Source: Thraustochytrium sp. TN22 (taxonomy: Eukaryota > Sar > Bigyra > Thraustochytrida > Thraustochytriidae). Taken from it: a stretch of 64,000 nt of DNA. The notes below the pieces were generated by a model. It was not told the origin of the DNA, ran no database searches, and saw only the letters and a list, made by a program, of their open reading frames with translations. Position 1 is the stretch's first letter, and every line of letters starts with the position of its first letter. The stretch spans positions 62,001 to 126,000 of the forward strand of contig JABLUY010000050.1 in NCBI GenBank assembly GCA_013306675.1, in the 5' to 3' direction. A program made the translations under genes and the position numbers. Of the stretch, positions 1-9,071 are shown piece by piece.

Positions 1-1436
1 GCGAGCTCCTGCACGACAGCAATGTACTCGCGGGACTCGTCGTCGGACATGCCGAGGTCGGCGCGTTTGCCCTGGATGAAGTTGTTGTACGTCTCGGTGT
101 GTTTGAGCATGAGCGCGACGTCGTCCAAGAAGGCATCAAGCGCCTGGATGGCCTCGGTGCGCGCCTCCTCGGCGTCCGCCGGGCTCGAGCTGACCCAGCC
201 GGCCGAGGACCCGAGGCGCATGGCCTCGTCGAGTCGCGACGGGTCGGCAATGATCATGCGCGCGCGCTCCTCGACGCGGCGCCGCTCCATGAAGGCGCGC
301 AGAATCTTGGTGATGAGCGCGTCGCACTCGGCGTGGATGGACGACACCACGAGCGCCTGCAGGTCGCGCGACTTGGAGATTTGCCGCCGCACCACGCTGG
401 ACGTGCGCTGGATGACCGCCGCGCCCTGGTTGAGCAGGTGCACAAGCAGGTCCAGGTACGACTTGCGGCGCGCGCGGGGGTCGCCGCCTGCAGGCTCCGC
501 GCCGGGACCAGAACCCGAGCCCGAGCCCGGGCCCGCGTGCGGCTGCAGCTGGCGGTCCGGCGCGTACTCGAGGTCGGCGCCCGCCCCAAGGCCACCAGCG
601 TCGTCGTCGTCCGCGCCAGCGCCGGCACCGGCGCCGCCGTTGGTGAGCTCGATCTCGAACTCGACGTCGCGGCGCAGCTGCTCGCAGCGGTAGCGCAGTA
701 GACGCGTGACGCCCTCCTGCGGCTGCCCGAGCTTGGCGAAGACGCGGCAGACCTGGATAATGCGATCATCGTCGCGCGCCTCGAAGGCGCGCGTGAGCTC
801 CTGCAGTGCCGTGCGGCTGAGGGAGGCCTCGCGCGCCTCGAACTCGGCGCTGGACGCAGCCTCGTCTGCGCCGGCCTGCTGCTGTCCCGCGCCGCTGGAG
901 CGGTAACGGTGCACGAACTCAGAGGCGGCCTCGAGGTCTTCGCGCGCCATGCACTCCTTGACGCCCTTGAGACAGTCGCGCAGCTCCGTGACGCGGCGCA
1001 CCTGCGCGAGCGCCTCTAGCGCGCGCGATCGCGCCAGGTCGATCTCGCGCACGCGGCGGCTCACGACGTCGGCCATGGCGCGCGTCTCGGCGATGCGGTC
1101 CTCCAGCTTGGCCGCGCCCGCGTACACGGACTGCAGCGTGGGGATGCTGTGGTCCAGGCTGGCCAGCGCCGCGTGCAGCGGCCCGTGGTGCGGCGCGCCG
1201 GCCTCGTCCACGCCGGCGCGCAGCGACACGCCCAGCGCGCGCGCGATCTGCGTCTGCAGCTCCTCCTCCTCGCGCACCGTCGCCTGCAGCGCCTCCTCCA
1301 GCGCCTGCGGGTCCGTGCCGAGCGCCACCACCTCGGCCAGCGGCCGCCCTGCCTCGCCCTCCTCCTCGCTGCCCGCGCTCAGGCTGCGCGCGCGCCGCGC
1401 CGCCGCGCCGCCGCCCTCGCCATCCTCGGCCGCCAT
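1..1436 (-). CDS. COG4: Conserved oligomeric Golgi complex subunit 4 (COG4), N-terminal part
   Basis: COG4 is a lobe A subunit of the COG complex, which tethers retrograde vesicles at the Golgi. One frame stays open from an ATG at 1434-1436 (MAAEDGEGGG) to the left window edge, giving about 478 codons; the C-terminus lies outside. Family-like stretches are the early coiled coil with VVSRRVREIDLARSRALEAL, then TELRDCLKGVKECM and REDLEAASEFVHRYRS, and later LLRYRCEQLRRDVEFE and LDAFLDDVALMLKHTETYNN. These follow the order seen in COG4 of animals and plants. A Gly/Ala/Asp/Pro-rich low-complexity insert (around residues 255-320) separates the head helices from the Cog4 core. The next gene is divergent, 319 bp away. 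I am confident of the family; the exact start is less certain because the N-terminus is low-complexity. Confidence 0.85.
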   Translation of the reverse strand, partial: MAAEDGEGGGAAARRARSLSAGSEEEGEAGRPLAEVVALGTDPQALEEALQATVREEEELQTQIARALGVSLRAGVDEAGAPHHGPLHAALASLDHSIPTLQSVYAGAAKLEDRIAETRAMADVVSRRVREIDLARSRALEALAQVRRVTELRDCLKGVKECMAREDLEAASEFVHRYRSSGAGQQQAGADEAASSAEFEAREASLSRTALQELTRAFEARDDDRIIQVCRVFAKLGQPQEGVTRLLRYRCEQLRRDVEFEIELTNGGAGAGAGADDDDAGGLGAGADLEYAPDRQLQPHAGPGSGSGSGPGAEPAGGDPRARRKSYLDLLVHLLNQGAAVIQRTSSVVRRQISKSRDLQALVVSSIHAECDALITKILRAFMERRRVEERARMIIADPSRLDEAMRLGSSAGWVSSSPADAEEARTEAIQALDAFLDDVALMLKHTETYNNFIQGKRADLGMSDDESREYIAVVQEL

Positions 1437-1755
1437 GCCGCGCCGCCGCGCGCCGCCGCGCGCGCGCCGCGCGCCGCCTCGCGCGCGCCGCGCCGCGCCG
1501 CGCCGCGCTGCGGAGCGGAGCGGTGCGGGAGCCCGCCTCGCGCCGCGCCGCCGCCCGCGCGCGCGCGCGCGTTGCCGGTCTGCCGGCGGCCAGGCCGGCG
1601 GACTCGAGCTCGAGCTCGATGCCGAAGGAGGAGGACTTGGAGCACCTGGAGCACGACCACGCTGCCGCGGCCAACGTCGCGCGGCAAACCCGAACCCCGG
1701 GCCGCGGAGGCCGGGTGCGGGCGCGGCGGGCGCGGCGGGCGCGGCAGAGGCCGCA
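1437..1755. promoter_or_regulatory. Divergent intergenic region COG4 / CobW GTPase
   Basis: This 319 bp stretch lies between two divergently transcribed genes and should hold both promoters. It is extremely GC-rich and made of short repeats: runs of GCGCC at its COG4 side, a (GAGCTC)-type run near 1605-1618 and a GCGGCGGGC repeat near 1720-1742. No TATA-like motif was seen. A short open stretch starting at 1619 (MPKEEDLEHLEHDH) is protein-like but out of frame with the GTPase; an upstream exon cannot be excluded. Confidence 0.4.
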
Positions 1756-3135
1756 ATGTGCAGGTTCTGCGAGGAGGCGGCGGCCGCCGCGGCCGGCGAC
1801 GGCGGCGGCGGCGAGGGCCTGAGCGCCGAGGAGCGCGCCGCCGCAGAGGCCTGCGACCGGCTGCGCGCGACGCGGCTGCCGTGCGTGGTGCTGACGGGGC
1901 TGCTGGGCGCCGGCAAGACCACGCTGCTGACCAGGCTGCTGCGCGAGTCCGGCCTGCGGCTCGCGGTGGTGGAGAACGAGGTCGGCCAGGAGAGCGTGGA
2001 TGACAAGCTGCTGCGCGCGGAGACGGACCGCATGGCCATGGACGCTGCCGATGAGGTCGTGCTCATGCCCAACGGCTGCATGTGCTGCCGCGTGCGCGGC
2101 GACCTGGTCGACGCCTTCAAGCGCCTCATCGGCCGCGCCGACGACCTCGACGGCGTCGTGCTCGAGCTCTCCGGCCTCAGCTCGCTCGCGCCCGTCGTGC
2201 AGACCTTCTTCGCCGACCGCTTCGTCCAACGCTCCCTGCAGCTCGACAGCGTCGTCTGCGTCGTGGACGCCCTCCAGGCCGAGCGTCTCTTTCTCGCGTC
2301 GGCGGCGTCGGCGGCGAGCCGCGACGACGCCGCAGATCAGGACTTGGACCTCCTGCGCTCGCTCGCGCAGGAGCAGGTCTCGCTGGCCGACTTGGTCCTG
2401 GTCAACAAGCTCGACGCCCTGGAAGCGCCCGAGGCTGCGCGTCTCGAGACCGACTTGCGGGCGGCCATGGCGTCCATCAGTGCCGCCTGCCGGGTCGAGG
2501 CTTGCGCGCTGCGCGAGGCGGACTCGGTCCTGCCGCAGCCGCTACAGCGTGGCCATTTCATGCGCCAGAACGCCTTCGTGCTCAAGCGCGCCTCGCAGCT
2601 CTCGGACCTGCTCGCGCTCGCGGGGGAAGAAGAAGCCAAGAAGGTGGACGATGGCCACCGTGGCCACGGTCATGGGCACGGTCACGGGCACGCGCAGCAC
2701 GCGCACGAGCAGCTGGCCTTTGGTACGATGAGCGTCTCCGTGGACGAGGCGCCTTTGGACTGGCAGCGTCTGCGCGCGTGGCTGGAGACGTCCGTTATGG
2801 AGTCGTGCCCAGACGCCCTCGTGCGGTGCAAGGGCCTCATTTGGTCGCGGCGCCACGGCCAGGACGTGCGCGTCGTCATGCAGGGCGTGTTTGGGCACTT
2901 GGAGTTTGACCTGCAGGGTCTCATTGCGGACAAGGCGCACAAGACCACCGTTCTCGTCTTTATTGGCGCGCTGGACCGCCACAAGCTCCGCAACCGGTTG
3001 CGCAAAGGTGTTCTGGACTGCAAGCTGCCTCCGGAGCCAGTCAGCGCGCCACCACCGACCGCGCCATCGGCTTTCCTTGCGCAGAAACAACACATGCTGG
3101 CCGAGACTTTTGGCGGCGGCGACGTAATGTATTGA
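1756..3135 (+). CDS. CobW/COG0523-family GTPase (putative metallochaperone)
   Basis: COG0523 proteins are SIMIBI-class GTPases that deliver metals such as zinc or cobalt to client proteins. The product is 459 aa. The P-loop GLLGAGKTT is near residue 48, followed by the switch segment VVENEVGQ, the family-defining metal site GCMCC near residue 106, LELSGLSS and the base-specificity motif NKLD. A His-rich metal-binding stretch (HGHGHGHGHAQHAH) sits between the GTPase and the CobW C-terminal domain, which starts near FGTMSVSVDEAPLDW and ends with LDRHKLRNRLRKGVLDCKL. The His linker is typical of the YjiA/CobW branch rather than animal ZNG1, whose N-terminal CPELVP motif is absent. The ATG at 1756 (MCRFCEEA) is chosen because the open frame further upstream is low-complexity and overlaps COG4. 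Confidence 0.88.
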   Translation: MCRFCEEAAAAAAGDGGGGEGLSAEERAAAEACDRLRATRLPCVVLTGLLGAGKTTLLTRLLRESGLRLAVVENEVGQESVDDKLLRAETDRMAMDAADEVVLMPNGCMCCRVRGDLVDAFKRLIGRADDLDGVVLELSGLSSLAPVVQTFFADRFVQRSLQLDSVVCVVDALQAERLFLASAASAASRDDAADQDLDLLRSLAQEQVSLADLVLVNKLDALEAPEAARLETDLRAAMASISAACRVEACALREADSVLPQPLQRGHFMRQNAFVLKRASQLSDLLALAGEEEAKKVDDGHRGHGHGHGHGHAQHAHEQLAFGTMSVSVDEAPLDWQRLRAWLETSVMESCPDALVRCKGLIWSRRHGQDVRVVMQGVFGHLEFDLQGLIADKAHKTTVLVFIGALDRHKLRNRLRKGVLDCKLPPEPVSAPPPTAPSAFLAQKQHMLAETFGGGDVMY

Positions 3136-3286
3136 AACCTCAGCAGCTCAGGCTGGGCGCAGGCTTCCTAACAGATTCTTCAAGGCGTGTACGAGAAGGC
3201 CTACTGCAACAAAGGTTTTTGGAGCCGATGGTTACCAGTGATTGCCAGCCATCTTCTCAACTGGCACCGGCGAGTTTGGACGAGAC

Positions 3287-4219
3287 TTACCAGGGAATGA
3301 GCAGACCGTCCTCGCAGTTGATAAAGTTGCCCGTGTTGCTGAGCGACATGCGCGAGACCTCATGGAGCACGCGCTTGGCACCGACCTCGGGCTCCACAGC
3401 ACCTTCCTCGTCCCAGATCTCGCGGTACTTTTCCGTCATCTCGGTGCGGTTGAAGCCAGGGTGCAGCAGCGCGACGGAAATGCCCTTGTCCTTGAGCTCG
3501 AAGGAGAGCAGGCGACCCATCATGTTGGTGCAGGCGCGCGACATGTGGTGGCCGTAGTTGTCGCCGTGCGGGTTCTGCACCTCGCGCCAGGCGATGGAGC
3601 CAGCCTGCGAGGTGATGATGGCAAAGCGGCCGCCGTCCTCCTTGATGCGGCCGTTGCGCACGAGCGCGTCGGCCACGCGCAGCGGACCGATGCCGCAAAT
3701 GTCGATCATCTTCCACTCCTCCTTGAAGTTGAGCGAGCCGTCCGAGAGGCGCTCCACGGGGCCGTAAAAGTAGCCCGCCACGACGATGCACACGTCCACG
3801 GGCGTGGACACCTGCTCCACGAGGCGCTTCATGCCCTCGTCCGAAGTCACGTCCACGCCGTCGATGACCTGCGCCAGGCCGGCGCCCTGCAGCTCGTCGC
3901 TAGGCTTGCGCACGGTGCCCAGCACCTCGGCGCCGCACGCGGCGGCCTCCTTGGCCACCTCCAGCCCGAGCCCGCGGCTCGCGCCCACGACCAAGACGCG
4001 CTTGCCGCTGAGCTTCGCCGGATCGAAGTGCTTCTCGATCTTGAGCACGCGCGAGTTGCCGGCGCGCTTCGCCTGGCCGAACCGCCGCGCCTGGTCCGCC
4101 ACCGAGTACGTGGCCTGCCGCTTACGCAGCACCATGAGCACGCCCAGCCCGCCGAAGAGCGCGCCGGCCGTGGCGGCCGCCGCCAGGTCCACGCCCGCGC
4201 CGTGTCCGCTCAGGCTCAT
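3287..4219 (-). CDS. Membrane-anchored short-chain dehydrogenase/reductase-like protein, catalytic residues altered
   Basis: This 310-aa protein has a Rossmann fold of the classical SDR type. Residues about 10-32 form one hydrophobic segment (AAAATAGALFGGLGVLMVL) followed by basic residues, so it is probably an N-terminal signal anchor. The cofactor motif VGASRGLGLEV is intact, and the Ser strand ITSQAGSI is present. The expected Tyr-x-x-x-Lys site is changed: in NYGHHMSRACTNMM, alignment with the common YGYRMSKAALNM pattern puts His at the Tyr position and Arg at the Lys position. The NNAG motif reads VVAG. It may therefore bind NAD(P) without classical SDR catalysis, or the alignment may be shifted. 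The ATG at 4217-4219 is preferred because the frame upstream is Arg-rich and low-complexity. It converges with the CobW gene, 151 bp away. Confidence 0.8.
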   Translation of the reverse strand: MSLSGHGAGVDLAAAATAGALFGGLGVLMVLRKRQATYSVADQARRFGQAKRAGNSRVLKIEKHFDPAKLSGKRVLVVGASRGLGLEVAKEAAACGAEVLGTVRKPSDELQGAGLAQVIDGVDVTSDEGMKRLVEQVSTPVDVCIVVAGYFYGPVERLSDGSLNFKEEWKMIDICGIGPLRVADALVRNGRIKEDGGRFAIITSQAGSIAWREVQNPHGDNYGHHMSRACTNMMGRLLSFELKDKGISVALLHPGFNRTEMTEKYREIWDEEGAVEPEVGAKRVLHEVSRMSLSNTGNFINCEDGLLIPW

Positions 4220-4290
4220 GACGGCTGCCGCTGCTGTCTGGTCGATCTCGCGCTGCTCCTGTTGCGACACACACCTGCCGCCTCCTGCCC

Positions 4291-4323
<33 letters not shown>

Positions 4324-4905
4324 GTCCGCCGCCCTGCTCGTGAGCCTCTGCGCGCTCTGGTTCTGCCCGCCGCGGTATCTCCTCCCGCTCGGGTCTCTCT
4401 GCGCCATGCCCGACGCCGTCCTCCGCGCTGTGCGAGCCGAGCGGCGCGCGCCCACGCGCGGTCCGGCGTCGCGTCCAGCGCGCGTCGGCGCTCGCACTCC
4501 CCGCTGCGCCCGCCGGGTCTCGGCCCTCTCGCGCTCGCGGTCCGAGTCCTCCCCGTCCGCCTCGGCGTCGTCGCGCAGGAACTCCACGCGCTGGTGCGTC
4601 AACGGCGCGGCCTCTCTTGGTCTCAGGAACTCCGGGTTCTCGCCCACGAAGGACCAAGTCTGCCTGGCGGCGGCGGCGAGGAGCCCGGCCGCGCGCCCAG
4701 GCCCGCGTCGGAGGCGGCGGCGCCGGCCGGCGTGGCCTGGCGTGGCCTGGCCGCCGCGCCGCGCTGTGTTTTCCCTGCCTGGAGCGGAGCTGGCGCATGT
4801 TCACCACCATCATCATCATCGTCGTCAGGATGCCCAGACTGCCGGCCGGCGCGGCCAGCGCGGCCAGCGCGGCAGAGCCGAATCGCGCGGCGCGGCGGCG
4901 GCGGC

Positions 4906-4950
<45 letters not shown>

Positions 4951-5042
4951 GCCAGGGCGCGGCGCGGCGCAGGGCGCGGCGGGCCTAGGCGGGAGGCAGG
5001 GCGCTCGCTGGCCCGCGGCGGCGGAGCCGGCCGCCTTCATTC
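4220..5042. other. Intergenic region, repeat-rich
   Basis: No gene is supported in these 823 bp between the divergent SDR-like gene and the 61-aa gene. It holds a (CGTCGC)n run at about 4298-4330, an (ATC/ACC)n run at 4801-4825, a GCGGCCAGC repeat near 4848-4872 and a long (GGC)n run. Long frames crossing it are Arg/Ala/Gly-rich and look like by-products of high GC. Confidence 0.5.
4892..4948. repeat. (GGC)n trinucleotide repeat
   Basis: A nearly uninterrupted GGC/GCG repeat of about 57 bp, starting about 145 bp before the ATG of the 61-aa gene. Confidence 0.9.
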
Positions 5043-5228
5043 ATGCCGGAGATCGTGGTGGCCCTGATCGCGGTGGTGACGGCGATCGGGCTGAGCGCGA
5101 ACGTGCTGCTCGTGTGCGCGCCGCGGCGCGAGCATAGCTCGTCCAAGTGGTCGGAGCTGGACTCTGAGGGGTCCGCCAGTGACGACGTCTTTGCAGACTA
5201 CTACTACTCCAAGGTGGACGAGCAGTGA
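5043..5228 (+). CDS. Small single-pass membrane protein, 61 aa, unrecognised
   Basis: I do not recognise this protein. The frame encodes 61 aa. A hydrophobic N-terminal helix spans residues 3-26 (IVVALIAVVTAIGLSANVLL), then come a short basic stretch (CAPRREH) and an acidic Ser/Tyr tail with DDVFADYYYSKVDEQ. That layout fits a type III or tail-out single-pass microprotein. It ends 65 bp before the SEC6 ATG on the same strand, so it could also be an upstream open reading frame on the SEC6 transcript. Its composition is less GC-driven than the surrounding spurious frames, which is the main reason for keeping it. No homologue can be named. Confidence 0.4.
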   Translation: MPEIVVALIAVVTAIGLSANVLLVCAPRREHSSSKWSELDSEGSASDDVFADYYYSKVDEQ

Positions 5229-5250
5229 GCGGAAGAAGTGGCAGAGCATC

Positions 5251-5275
5251 GAGCCGAGCCGAGCCGAGCCGAGCC
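5251..5275. repeat. (GAGCC)5 short tandem repeat in the SEC6 leader
   Basis: Five tandem GAGCC units lie immediately upstream of the SEC6 start codon, probably in the 5' untranslated region. Confidence 0.85.
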
Positions 5276-5293
5276 ATTCCCAGTCAGTCAATC

Positions 5294-8194
5294 ATGGCCG
5301 AAGCGGTGGGCGACCTACCGGCGCAGCGGTCGCTGCGCGCCTTTGCGGAACAGCTGGCGCTGGACGAGGTGCAAAAGTACTTCGACCGGCCGGCGCAGCT
5401 GGAGAATCTGGCGAGCGTGCGCGAGGAGTACGAGCGGCGGTTGGTGGCCGTCGAAACGCAGCTGGAGGCCGGCGTGCAGGCGCAGCTGGACGAGATGCAA
5501 AACGCCGTGATGCTGCTCAGCATGGCCCGCGAGGAGATGGCCAACGTCCAGGCGAACTTCAGCCGGATCAACAAACGGAGCCAGAACTGCACCAGGGCCG
5601 TGGCCGGCTTTGACCAGATCCTCAAGGTGCGCAACGCGCGCACCAACGTGCGCGAGATCTTGCAGCAGCTGGAGATCTACGACGCGGTGCCGAGGCGCGT
5701 CGAGGAGCTGCGCGCGCGTTTGGGCGCGGACGCCCAGGCGCTCAAGCCGGTTTTCCAGGAATGGCTGCAGCTCAACGCGTGGCGCGAGCGCATCCTCACG
5801 GACGTCTCCGACAAGGTGACCGAGGCGAGCCGCCTGGAGCAGGACCTGAGCTCTCGTGTGGCGAACTGGGAGGAACTCGACACCTCTTCGCGGAGCACCT
5901 TCGCGCAGAGCTCGCACATGCACGGTCAAATCCTCCAGGTCCTGGGCGATCACTTCCGCCGCGTGGAGGACCTTGGCGCGCGCATCTGGGACATGGTCGC
6001 GGCGCGCCTCGCGGACTTCTTCTACCTTGCACAGTACGATGAGGCGCCCTCGCTCGTCGTCGCCGTGGAAATTGTCGAGCGCATCGACCTCTACAACGAC
6101 CGCGAGCGCGCGCGCCGCGCCGCGCGTGGCGAGGCCATGGAAAAGCTCGAAATGCTCATCCCGCCGGGCTTGCGCCGCAAAGAGGCCATTTCCGTGCTGG
6201 AAAAGGCCATCGAGGCGCGCCTGGAGCGAGCCCTGCCTCAGCGCATCTTTCCCGATCGGGCCGCTCGCAAGCGACGCGAGGACGACGAGGAGGAGGACGA
6301 CGACGACGACGACGAAGAGGAAGACGAAGACGACGAAGAGGAGGAAGAGGAAGACGACGAGGAGGAAGAGGAGGACGACGAGGAAGCAGAGGAGCCAGCC
6401 TCCAAAATCCAGGCGTTCCTTGCAGCCGGCCGCGACATCATCGTTGACCTGAACGTGGTTGCCGAGGACGTGGCCAAATGCTTCCCGGAGTCATACGCAA
6501 TCTTGAGTCTCTACCGTTGGGTCGTGGAGCGGCGCCTGCTGGGCCTTTTGCAGCCCGTATGGACATCGACTCGCGTGAGCGCCAGCGAAAAGCTTCAGCT
6601 CGTCGGCTACCTGGACCACTACCTGAACGTGGTGGAGTCGCTGGAGCGCGCCTCGGAGGCGGAGGGTACGCCGGCAGACCAGGCGTCTGGCCAGCTACGC
6701 GCCTACGCGAGCTTCTCTTCGCCCGTGACTGCGGGCGGCGCTGTGTCCGCTGCCGACCAAGGAGGCGCCTCTGGCGCCGCAGGCGCCGCAGGCGGCATGG
6801 TGCTCCGCGACGAGCACCGCGCCGCTGCCGTGGCGCGCGTGCGCGAGCTGCGGCGCGAGACGGAGGGCATGATGTCCACGTACATTGCCGACGCAGTGCC
6901 TCGCCTGGAGCGCATGATGCATGCCATCCTGAATCAAAATACCGAGCCGCGCGCGGGTCGCGAAGGCGCCCTGCAGACGGCCATACCCGAGGACCTCTTC
7001 AATGTTCTCTCGCAGGAGCTGCACGTGCTGCGCGCCTTTGGCGTGACCGGGCACTTCCTCGCCTCGTTTGTGCAGCGCGCCATTCTGGAGACGCTGCGCA
7101 CCTACCAGGGCGTGCAGACCGGCCGACTTGCGGACAAGGAGTCCTCCATCACCATCGAACAGTGCTGCGCCATGATGAACGACTTCGAGCGCATGTACGA
7201 CCTCTGCGACAAGGTGCTTATCTTGGAGATTCGTCAGGCCGTCGACATGGCTGACCGCGGCGCTGACGCACTCATTGCGGACATCCAGGCGGAGCTCGAC
7301 CGCGTCGCGGGCGGCTTCTTGCGCTCCATGGACGTCGCCACAGAGCGCGCCGCCCATGCCGTTTTCGCAGAGCTCCGCACCAGCGGCAGCGTCGACTCGC
7401 TCTTCACAGCGGCCTGGGAGTCCGGCGAGGCGCGCTCCATCGACCGCTTTCTCGCCACCTTCAACGACTACATTGAGGATCCGGACGAGGGCTTCCGCGT
7501 CTGGCTCGCCTCGGAGCTCCTGCTGGGCCGCGTCGTCGCCAACTGCCTCGCCACCACCGTGCAGGTCTATGTGCTGCGTCTCATGGGCCTGCGCACCGCC
7601 TTTGCCAACAAGCAGGCCGCCGTCGGCCGCATCCGCGCGGACGCCCAGGCCCTCGAGGACTTTTTCGGTCGGTATATTGACCTGCTTCGCTTCGCGAAGA
7701 TCCGCTCACTCGAGGCCATGGAGGCCAAGATCGCCGTGCTCTGGAAGAGCGCCAAGCTCGTGGAGATCGAGGAAGATGAATACCCGCCTACCCTCTTTCC
7801 GGAGGTTGCTCCTTTCTTTGGGCCTTTTGCGAAGCAGGCCATTGCGCGCCTCCTCTTCTTGCGCGGCGACCTCGCGGACGAGGCGCGAGCCACCTTTCTC
7901 GCCCAGGTTACCGGCCTCGACGAGGAGCAGGACGTCAACGGCGCTGCGCCGCACTCCACTTTCGACCTCTCCTCCATCCCGCCCACCCCTGAGCTCATGC
8001 TCGAGGCCGCTACACGCCAGGCCACCGCCGCCGCCCGCGCCGCGGCGCCGGGTGCTGCACCGGCGCGCGCAGCCAAGAAAAAGAAGAAGGGCAAGTCCAA
8101 GCGCAAGTCCGTGGCCAAGGCTGCGAAGTCGATCATGAAGCGCCGCTCCATCACTTCCAGGCGCAGTAAGGGCAACGAATCCGCTGCGACCTGA
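5294..8194 (+). CDS. SEC6: Exocyst complex component SEC6/EXOC3
   Basis: SEC6 is a core subunit of the octameric exocyst, which tethers secretory vesicles to the plasma membrane. The product is 966 aa from an ATG at 5294 (MAEAVGDLP). The N-terminal coiled coil (residues about 20-110) is followed by the helical-bundle region. Recognisable SEC6-like stretches are VREILQQLEIYDAVPRRVEE, VAEDVAKCFPESYAILSLY (compare the NLMVQCFPPHYEIF region of human EXOC3), IDRFLATFNDYIEDPDEGF and LLFLRGDLADEARATFL (compare LLALRGDASRDMKQTIME). Two features are unusual: a run of about 40 almost purely acidic residues encoded at 6280-6395, and a Lys/Arg-rich tail after residue 935 (AKKKKKGKSKRKS). The tail could contact acidic phospholipids, but that is inference. 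Confidence 0.85.
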   Translation: MAEAVGDLPAQRSLRAFAEQLALDEVQKYFDRPAQLENLASVREEYERRLVAVETQLEAGVQAQLDEMQNAVMLLSMAREEMANVQANFSRINKRSQNCTRAVAGFDQILKVRNARTNVREILQQLEIYDAVPRRVEELRARLGADAQALKPVFQEWLQLNAWRERILTDVSDKVTEASRLEQDLSSRVANWEELDTSSRSTFAQSSHMHGQILQVLGDHFRRVEDLGARIWDMVAARLADFFYLAQYDEAPSLVVAVEIVERIDLYNDRERARRAARGEAMEKLEMLIPPGLRRKEAISVLEKAIEARLERALPQRIFPDRAARKRREDDEEEDDDDDDEEEDEDDEEEEEEDDEEEEEDDEEAEEPASKIQAFLAAGRDIIVDLNVVAEDVAKCFPESYAILSLYRWVVERRLLGLLQPVWTSTRVSASEKLQLVGYLDHYLNVVESLERASEAEGTPADQASGQLRAYASFSSPVTAGGAVSAADQGGASGAAGAAGGMVLRDEHRAAAVARVRELRRETEGMMSTYIADAVPRLERMMHAILNQNTEPRAGREGALQTAIPEDLFNVLSQELHVLRAFGVTGHFLASFVQRAILETLRTYQGVQTGRLADKESSITIEQCCAMMNDFERMYDLCDKVLILEIRQAVDMADRGADALIADIQAELDRVAGGFLRSMDVATERAAHAVFAELRTSGSVDSLFTAAWESGEARSIDRFLATFNDYIEDPDEGFRVWLASELLLGRVVANCLATTVQVYVLRLMGLRTAFANKQAAVGRIRADAQALEDFFGRYIDLLRFAKIRSLEAMEAKIAVLWKSAKLVEIEEDEYPPTLFPEVAPFFGPFAKQAIARLLFLRGDLADEARATFLAQVTGLDEEQDVNGAAPHSTFDLSSIPPTPELMLEAATRQATAAARAAAPGAAPARAAKKKKKGKSKRKSVAKAAKSIMKRRSITSRRSKGNESAAT

Positions 8195-8817
8195 TTGATC
8201 TGATCAGCCCTTCTGTCAGTTTCCACGAACCGAACGAGTCGAGACGTGCATGGAAGGAATGCTCAGCGTTTTTGCGTGACAGTCCGTCTGGGACCAAGAG
8301 CAAAGATCACAGAGCAGCATCCGCACCGCGCCCCAAGCACGCATGCCGCCCCGTGCATGCGTCCGATAGCTCGCGACGGCGAGTCACCTGACGAACGTGA
8401 CATACCCAAAGAAAGTACCAAAGTAACTTACCCTTCCTGCCTCCTTGCCTGCTCGTGTTCCAAGTGATCAAACGATCAAATCGAAGCAGGCAAGGCAAAA
8501 GAGATCGCGGCGAATTTGTGCGAGAGGCCGTGTCGCGAACTTTCCTTTCAAGTTGTGTTGAGCATCTCGCAGTGAGTGGCGTCGTCTACGATGCCGTTCT
8601 TGTCGCATTACATGATCCTGAGTGCTAGGCTAGCCATAGCTTTTGGACTTTCTGGTCTTCTTGTCAGACTGGATTGATGGCTCAGCGGGCACCGGTCGGC
8701 ACGCCCACGGCGGGCCTACCCCGCACCTCCTTCCTGCTCGCCAAGTTAGAAACTAACTAGCACGAGAGAGAGAAGAGAAGATGGTGGATGCTTGATGATT
8801 GCCCGTTCTGCCCAGCT

Positions 8818-9071
8818 GGCCTTTTGCCTACGGCGCTGGTCAAGGAGACGGACTCGGCAGCCACTGCCGTCGTCGCCTGCCCGGCCGAGGTCGGCCGTGT
8901 CACGACGTGTCACACGTACGGTCAGGCAGTGAGTGACCATACGGCCGGTCGCCTCTGTCCATTGCCCTCCAGCCTGAGCCTGGTTATGGTTCTATAGTAG
9001 CTGTTGAGCACCTTGCTGATGGTTTCGTGCACAATGCCATCCTTGCCGCCGTACTTGACCTTGAATGACCA
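8818..9071 (-). repeat. Left arm of a diverged inverted repeat with coding-like content
   Basis: This arm matches the reverse complement of 9290-9515 in two blocks: the outer block around 8821-8900 and the inner block around 9010-9070, each at very roughly 65-75% by eye. Read on the minus strand, outward from the AT core, it gives WSFKVKYGGKDGIV and further out DLGRAGDDGSGCRVRLLDQR. The other arm gives FNFKVKNRGEDTIV and DLSREGDDLSGCRARLLSQR. In this frame many of the differences fall at third codon positions, which suggests former coding sequence. The family is unknown. Confidence 0.55.

Noticed and set aside
949-1755. In-frame N-terminal extension of the CobW GTPase back to 949
   Set aside because: Overlaps the COG4 coding sequence and encodes low-complexity Arg/Ser/Ala sequence; the P-loop domain begins soon after the ATG at 1756.
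919-2229. 436-codon minus-strand open frame overlapping the COG4 and CobW genes
   Set aside because: Covers the COG4 N-terminus in the wrong frame and the CobW gene in antisense; Arg/Ala/Gly-rich.
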